A stretch of 41,534 bases of DNA from a virus. This document shows positions 30,201 to 39,200 of this stretch, piece by piece. Every line of letters begins with the position of its first letter. The first letter of the stretch is position 1. Where the stretch lies: the IMG/VR virus record IMGVR_UViG_3300021142_000070, positions 1 to 41,534 of that record; one strand, 5' to 3'. The position numbers and the translations under genes are program-made. The notes under the pieces were generated by a model that worked only from the letters and a program-made list of their open reading frames with translations, did not search any database and was not told the DNA's origin.

Positions 30201-33200
30201 TAATTGTTACTGAAATACCAGCTGGGTCAACAGTATAATCTGATCCAAAAGTTAATGTACTACCTTCTGCATAAACTAAAACATTATCAACTGTTGTAGA
30301 ATACGGAAGTGCCTTACTTGGATCTAATGTATAAGTTAACTGATCATTACCGATAGTAAAATAATTATTAACAGGAGCACTTAATATTTGTTGGTTAACT
30401 CTTACAATCATATTGCTTTCGTTTGGTAAAGTTATTCCAATAGGATATGTTAAAGTATATGTTGATGAGCCTGTTGCGGTAATTCTTTCAGTTTTTGTAG
30501 TTGCAAATGTTTGTTGATTGCCGCTAACAATAATAAAATTAATTAATTTTCCTACAGCAGGTGGTGTTATAAATCTAATTCCAATAGCATTAGTAAATGT
30601 GTATGTACTATCAGTTTTAAATAAATTTGCAGGAGTTGAAATTCCGTCAACATATATTAAACTAGTAACAGGAGTAATCCATGGTGCTCGAGTTATAAAT
30701 TCTGTTGTAACACCGTCACCAACAAAATAATCTAAATCTAAAATATTAGTACCGTTGAATCCAACACTAAAAATTGTTACCAACTGTCCTGTTGAAAGAA
30801 TACTATTTCCAGACGGAGTAAATGTTACTGTTCCGTTTGTATAATCTATTGAGTAGTCGGTTCCGTACGTTTGAATATTATTACCTAATTTTACAATTAA
30901 TGCTCGAGGACTATTAGGAGTTTGCCCAATGCTGTATGTATTAGTAATACCGTCTGTAATCTGTGAGTTTACTTTTATAGCGGCAGAACCTGCTTGTGAT
31001 TTATCATAAACTTTAATAGATAATGCATCAACAACTTGTCCTGGAACAACTTCTTCCGGTGCTGGACTTGAAGTTGGGGTTACAAATCCATCTCCATCAA
31101 CAACTATGTCATCTGCGGCAATACCTGTAGCAGTTGAATAAGTTAAATTTCCGCCATCCATTGATGTATCGTAATTTGCATCAGGGGTTGAAATAGAACC
31201 GTCGCTAGTAGATTCTCTTAAAATAAATTCATCTCCTGGTAATACTGTAAATGTTGCAGGGATTTCAATTACATTAGTTGGAGAGTCATCAATAATTCCT
31301 CCATCAATAATTGATGATTCAACCGTTGATGCTGAACCCCCGTCGTCTACTCCACTATATGATGAAATTGTCAATGTTGCGCCACCAGCGCCACCTTCAA
31401 CTACGTTTGTAATTACACTAACGCCAATAACCGGAGTAGGAATAATAGCATTAGTGTTAATTAATTTCCAATATCCTTGAGCAAAATCTATACTCCATGA
31501 AGAAGCGGCAGTGTGTGCAGTCTTACAAATATAAGAAATACTATTGTAAAGAACAAGATCATTAACTGCATACACAGTGCCAGTAGCCCAGTTTTGTGTG
31601 GCGGACATTCCATAATAAGGATCGTCTAATCTTACTGGTGGTTTTTGTCCAATAATATTAATTGTACTTCCAGAAGCGTATGCTTCTAATAATTGAATAG
31701 TTCCAGATGCATTAATAACTACGTCTGTTGGTTCTACTAAATTTTTAGTAAAGTTTATATTTGTTCCTGGAGTTATTGTTGAATAAAGTACTTGATTTAA
31801 AGTAACAGACGTTGAAGAATTAACTGCTGTCACAGTAGTACCGTATGCAAAAATTGTTCCGTGAGCAGTTGAGGCTGTCACAACATCGCCAACTGCTAAT
31901 CCAGTAGTATCAGACACAGTTAAAACAAATCCGCCTGCTAAGTTAGAGAATGTTATTAATCCGCTCGGAGCAGTATCTGCTACGTTATCAATAGTTAATG
32001 TTGTTGAGTTAACTACATTTACAACTTTTTGTCTTCTAGAAAAACCAGTTCCACTTACAATCATTCCTGGAACAATTCCAGTAGTATCCGATACTACTAA
32101 TGTATAGCCGCTACTAATAAATGTTATACCGTTAACAATTTGACTTGGAACATAAGTTGCGGTAATTGCTGTTGTTTGAGTAACTGTTACAACATTAACG
32201 GATACATCTAATAAAGATAAATCGTAAGCATATTGCAACGAAACTCCGTCGGATACGTAAGAAGTTGTTATCAATCTTGAGAAATAAATGTTGATCGCTG
32301 TTCCATTAGCAGGTGTATATGGCAACGTAAACACGTGAGTATTACCTGTAACTTGTACAGAATAATCTTTAAATGTTGCAGGTCTACTATCCCATGCATC
32401 TGTTAAGTACGGAGCAGAACCCCATCCGCCGGCTACATCAAAACCTAAACCGCTGACTACAACACCGCCGTAATCAACTCCAGTCATTAACTGTCCTAAA
32501 TCTTTTCCTAACTGTCCAGATGCTGGATTATAATAGTATTGAATACGATCGACCGCTGTTAATACTGACGGTGCTTTATTGTATTTGACAACTATTGTTG
32601 ATCCAGTTGCCGGAGCTGAGGCAAACGTAATTTTACCTGTATATTGTGTATATCCAGATGCAGTTGAGCTTACTACTGACAACGCATACAATTCTCTTAA
32701 AACAGGAATACCGTTAACTGTAACACTAGATTCTCCTGCACGAATGTCTGGTGCCCAAGTTAACACATACTGTAGTTTAGAACCAGTACCAGTAAATGAA
32801 TCAACTTGTTGCAAGTTTGCTAGGTAATAAGTTTGGTTAACACGGTCAAAACGCAACTCAGTTGATGTTGAACGTACAACGCTATTTCCAATAATTGCAA
32901 CTGCTTTGGCTGCTACTCCGCCTTTATCTAATCCACCATAAAGCGTTACGCTCGGCGCACTTAGGTATCCGCTACCAGCACGACCGTATGTATCAATGTT
33001 TGTTAATAATATTCTATTAACTACTCCGTTAGTAATAAATGCTTTAGCCGTAGCTGGAACAGAATTTGCACCAGTTGGCTGATCAATAATTACTACTGGA
33101 GCACTAGCATAGCCGCTACCACCACTGACGATTTTAATTTCAATAATGCTAAAACCAACATTGTCTAACCAAAACTTCCAAGGATAATTTTGTATTGTTG

Positions 33201-36200
33201 GATCTACAACACTAATACTGTTGTTAATAAATGTTGTCTCAACTGGTTTAATTTTTGTATTTGAATAATTAGGTTGTAAGTCAAAGTCTGTTACTGCTGA
33301 TTGATTAGTATCAATGCTAGTATATTGACTTACATATTCTCTAATTTTAGTTCTATAAGGTTTAACTTCTGCAACATAATCTTGGAAATTACTTAAATTA
33401 TCAACAGGATAGTTAACTGGTTGGGATAATTGTCCAACATTATGAGTAGCACGGACAAAACTAGTTTTGAACGCCCAGTCAATAAACGGCTGTTCGCTGT
33501 GCGCATATCTTAAACCGTTTAAGAATAAATCTAAATAATTTTGTTTTAGATCGTTTATTAAAATATTATTTTTTATAGTGTTAAGTATAATTCGTAATTC
33601 AGCACTAGCTTGAACGTCAAAGTTTGATGTATTAAAAATGCTAGAGTCGTAACCAATATCAGTTCCTGCAAACTCATACAAGTTAGTATTAAATTGAATT
33701 GTTCCGTCTTGAATTCCTACTACGCGATAGCTTTGTGTCCAGTCTACAGAAACAACTGAAGAGTATCTATACAACAATACCCACTTGTTTGCATTTCCAT
33801 TTAATACTTTAACTAATTGTCCATTACCAATAGTGTTATTTCGTGCTTGATTAAAGAATATATCTTGTGTAGTATTCAAATCAACAAAATTGTTAACAGT
33901 AATATCAGGAGCACTAAACTGACTGAATCCTGTTTCATACCAGTCCATATAAGACCAATATTTTCTAACATCGTAACCTTGTGTTAATACTTTAGAATAT
34001 TGTTTACTAATGGTATTATAAGAATAAATGCTCCATGTGTCAGATGAAGTACTGTCACTGTTTACTAGCACAGAGTAACTACGAACTGAGCATTGTGTAC
34101 CGCTATTATATCCAGTACCGCCATTGATAATAGTTGCACCTGTAATTTCACCTAACGCATTGATTGTTGTACGTACTACTGCACCTTCACCTGATCCAAT
34201 AATAGTAACGTAAGGAGCATAAACATATCCTTTGCCTGAATTAATTACCGTAATTCCAGTAATGCTACCATTAGTAATAATTGGTGTTAGTACCGGTACT
34301 GAGAAATAACCAATACTTGCAAATCCTAATTCTTCATAAGTATCAACAATCTTATCATATAATCCATATATTGGATTAGGGATAGGATCATAAGATTCTA
34401 AAGAACTAATATCTTTCAATTCTGTAGTTTGATATGTGCTTAATGTTGTATTAACACTTTCAATAAATTCTTTTAATGCCTCAATACGGTTCACAAACAT
34501 ACTCTGGCGAGGACGATTTTCAATACCGTAACGTAATTTAATAGGTAAAGTTGGATCTGGCACTGAACGACCGCCTTCGTCAATACCGCATAAACTATCA
34601 AACCATTTTTGTTCAATAACAGCTGGAAGGTTAACAAGTGTATCATTACTGATTAATTTCCATTGGCTGTGAACATTTTGATCTGTTTTATCGATTACCC
34701 AGTATTCAATAGCAAGAATAACTTCAGTACCTTTTAAATATCCAGCGGCATTTACTAAACTAAATGTATCAACTCCTGTAATCGCTAAACATGTATAACC
34801 TTGTGCTCGTGGATTAGCAATTAATAGTGAAACATCATTTGCGGCCATGTTTCTACCGCTAGTTGATGCTGGAACTATTTTTCTATTTTTAACCCAGAAA
34901 TAATATGTATTTCTAAATGTTTTACTAATGTTATCGTATACTTGTGTTACGCTGTAAGCTGAATTACCATATAAACTTGTTCCGCTGATACCGATAGCAA
35001 TTCCTGACGGAGTGTCTGCTAAATTATCCCAATTAGATGGCAATAAGTTAGTTGAAACCCATTCGTAAATATCAACGCTTGCGCCTTCTGCTAGTGTATT
35101 CCAAGCACTGTTTCTATAAGATGGATCATTAAAATTATTTTCTAAGAACTTGGTAGTTCTTAAATCCCACCATAATTGTCCAACAGGTATATCTGCCCAG
35201 AATTCATTTGTATTTAGAACAACACCAGCAGTGCCGTCGCTGTACGAGTAACTTGCTGGATCATAGAATGTTTGATATGTAATTTCTTCTTGTGCAGGTC
35301 CTGGAATCTTTCCTTGTAGAGGATCAACAATATCAAGATATGTTACTAGTTTTCCTAATGTTTGATCATACAAGAATGCTTTTCTAATTTTATTAACATC
35401 AGGTACTACATCTTGCTGTTCATAGATTGACCAAGAATATGTGTCATTCTGTTTTCCATAACTATAAACTTGTCCTGATGCAAGACTTTGATCAGATGCA
35501 TTAGGTGCGCTAACAATTACTTGGTTAGCACCTACTGCAAATCCTGTTCCGTAACCATCGCTAGGAAGATTTTCTGATTCTAAACTTTCACTGAATACCC
35601 AAACATTGTGATATTTGTCATATATATCTACACGCCCACTATTAACTTCTACTGTTAAGAAATTAGTAGAGCTCTTATCAAATGTAGTAGTATCATTATC
35701 AAATGTAGTTGTAATAGTGCTATCGCCATTTTTACTATAAACGACAATAGTAGTATCATCCATAAACGCTATCTTATTACCAAACAAACCGTTTGTTTCA
35801 GGTTGATGATTAACTAAAGTTTGTGACGAAGTGTATGTACCATTGCTATATTGATAAACTGTAACATTACCTTGTTGGCTTACATTACCTGATGTGTCGT
35901 CAGATGCGGCAATGTATGTGCCGTCCGGTGATATTGCAATAGCTTTTCCAAAATATGCATCGCTTCCAGTTAATACTTGTATTTCTTCTAAACCATTACC
36001 AGTATTTTTATAAATGTGAGCAGTGCCAACGGCAGTAATAGCAAGTGTGCTAGCATCTGAACTTATTGATAAATTAGATCCTAATGCATTTGTACCAGTA
36101 CCAACATAATTTTCTGTCCAGTCATATGCCCAACTATTTGTTATAAATTGAAGCATACCTGAAGGTATAACTCCAGTGTCAGGTGTTCCACTTAGTTCTA

Positions 36201-39200
36201 ATGTAGTCTCACTTAACACCGCATCCACTGTTTGTCCGCTAGTAAACCCAACACCGCTAACAATCATTCCAACTCGAATTCCGTTAGTTGATGTAACTGC
36301 TAGTGTACTGTTAATACTGCCTACAGGATTGTATTGTGTTTCAACACGCACTGTACTAGAGTATGATAATTTGTATACTCGACCTGCGCCATTATTATAA
36401 CCCACAGCACCAACATACAAGGTATTGTTACCAAAAATAAGACTAGATCCAAATTGTTCATTTGCGCTTGGCAAAGGACTTATAATAGTATCAACTAAAT
36501 TATAATTGTTATCTAAATCTTTTAAGTAGATGCTAATTACACCTTGATTTGCTAAACTTGAATCAGATCCTTGTACTTGATTTACATCAACATAAGGTAC
36601 TGCATACCAGTAAGTAGTATTAGTTGTTGGAGTGTTAATAGGAACTGCTCGGTATGCTTGATAGTAAGAATAATTATTTGTAGAATTTTGTACAGCCACA
36701 ACACTATTAATAGCGTATGTTGAGCTAGAATTGTAAACGCCTTTATAATTTGTTCTTGCATAGCCAGCATTAGGACTACCAGTTACTAACCATGTTCCAT
36801 CCGCACTTATTGCGGTTACTGTAGCAACTTGATCAGCATTTACTATGCCGTTCTTTGATATAAAAGGCTCTAACAAATGTCCTCTTGCTTCCCATTTAAC
36901 TGAACGACCCACTTTATCAAAAATAGATACCGTGCCTTGACTATTGCTAACTGCTAATATAGACCCTTGTGTGTTAATTGACAAACTAGAACCAAAATTA
37001 AAGTTAGTAGACGGTGTTGCATTTGGAATATTTTGTGTGGCATAAACAGAATTGTATTGCCATACTGCCCACTTTCCGCTACCGTCATCATCTGTCCATA
37101 TTAAAGTTTTAGGTTTTAAATGTGATAACAATAACTTGTCTAATGTATCCATAGAACTAGTGCGTTGAGTAGTTAATACATAAACGACTACTTCACTTGT
37201 ATTTGTAAATGGAGACGGAATTGTTATTGCAGTTGGTGTTACTACTGTAAATGAATTTAAAGAAACACTTGCTACTTTATAAAATCCTTTAATACTTGCT
37301 ACTTGATCTAATCCAATATAATCTCCAGCTTTTAGAACTATTAGATTTTGTGTAGTCAAAGTTAATGTTTTAGTGTCAGTTGAGTAACTTACATTAAGTA
37401 CACGGATTTGCAAATCTGTAAATCTGTAGATATTCCATGTGTTTTCGCTAAATGCAGTCCAAACATATTGACCATTACCTAATAAAGATACATCATAATT
37501 AAGTATATCTGAAATATATCCTAGTTTAAATGTCACATCAATAGGGTTTACATATCCTGCACTACGCAAGACTGGATCAGGATTTTCTAATACAGGGAAT
37601 GGTTGATTATCATACCCTAAAGGTTTAACATAAATTTCATTAGGAGTTAATTGATTAATAACAGTACTAACTTTATTATTTTTTCTAGTAGTTAGATAAT
37701 ATCCTTGAGGATTATTTTTATATTCATTTTGATCAATAACAACTTCAAAATTTTCAAACGCTTTTGCCGCACCATATTGTCCAACACGGATAGCCCACTC
37801 TTCATAGAAAGTTAGACTTTCTGTTCCGTCATTGCTCAATACATTAAACAAATGATTCAATACATTCTGTGTACCTTTATCACGAATCATTCCTTGGAAG
37901 AATTTAAATTCGCTAACTGGGTCTTGAATAATATTGTCTAAGTATTGACGTGTTTGATAACCAATTAAGTGTTGAGCAAACTGCTGTTGCTGAATATTAA
38001 AATTATCAATGTCAAGGCCGTAAAAATCTATAAATTGTGTAGCAGTATTTGTCCAGTTAGGTAATAGCTGTGCAGTTGGTTGATTTTTTAATCTTAACCA
38101 TTCCACAGAGTTAAACACTGACGCACCTGCTATAAATTTATTGGCGCTATAATAATTTCCTTGATAGGAAATAATATCAGCCATGTTATAATCTTGCCAT
38201 GGTTGCCAATTTTGTACTTTAGCACCATCATATATAAATCCAGGAATATCTAATCCGCCGTACCATCCTTCAGTTACATAACCTGAAACTTTAATACGCT
38301 CTCTGCGATATCCGCTTGGTGGATTATATATAACATCGTTGAAAATATCTGTATTGTCTATAATTACTACATGTTCATTTTGTATTAAGTAAAAACTAGC
38401 ACAGTAAATTCCAGCAGTTCCTCGAGGACTATAACTTACAACATTGTTTTCTCTATAACTATCTAACTCACTTGGTTGTAAAGGTGTGCTGTCTACTTTA
38501 AATATTTCGTATTTGTTAAACGGATTACTGATATTATCAACTACTGTTAAGTCAGTTGTAAAAGTAATTTTATTTGCAGACGGACTCAAACTAATTACAC
38601 TACTGCCTACATTGCTTAATCCAGGCAATGCTATCCATTGTGTAGTATCAAATGTATCTAACTCAGGAATATTATACTGAGCACTGTAGTATTCGCCATT
38701 GTATCGAACTATAGTTCCGTAACTATACAGTTGGTTTGGTAACCAATCAGTCCATAGTGTTTGTCCACCGGCCCAATTTTGTGTAGTCCAGAACATAAAT
38801 TCTTTTGCACTAGTTGACCAGTTGGTAACTGCATTTAAATTTCCATTGAAGTCATCAAATACGAATCCTTGGTCAATTAAATATTGTTCATATCCTAATA
38901 AGAAATCTACAACTTCTTGTACAGTAGCAAATTGTGTTCCGTAAGGAGCAACATTTAAAGTATTTTTATTCCATGTGTCTCTAAATATTGCAGTAACTCC
39001 GCCCACTATTGGAAGGCTGGGCAACTGAGTAAACATTGTTTTGTCAAAAGATACGCCTGCTACATTTTTAACAGTTGTTCTATAATATGCATTTCCATAT
39101 TGTACTACTTGCCCAACAATATATTGTTGTCCTTGTGTCCAGGTTGCAACGCTTTCAGAAATTCCGCCTATGTTAATAGCAGTTCCTGATGAAATATAAC

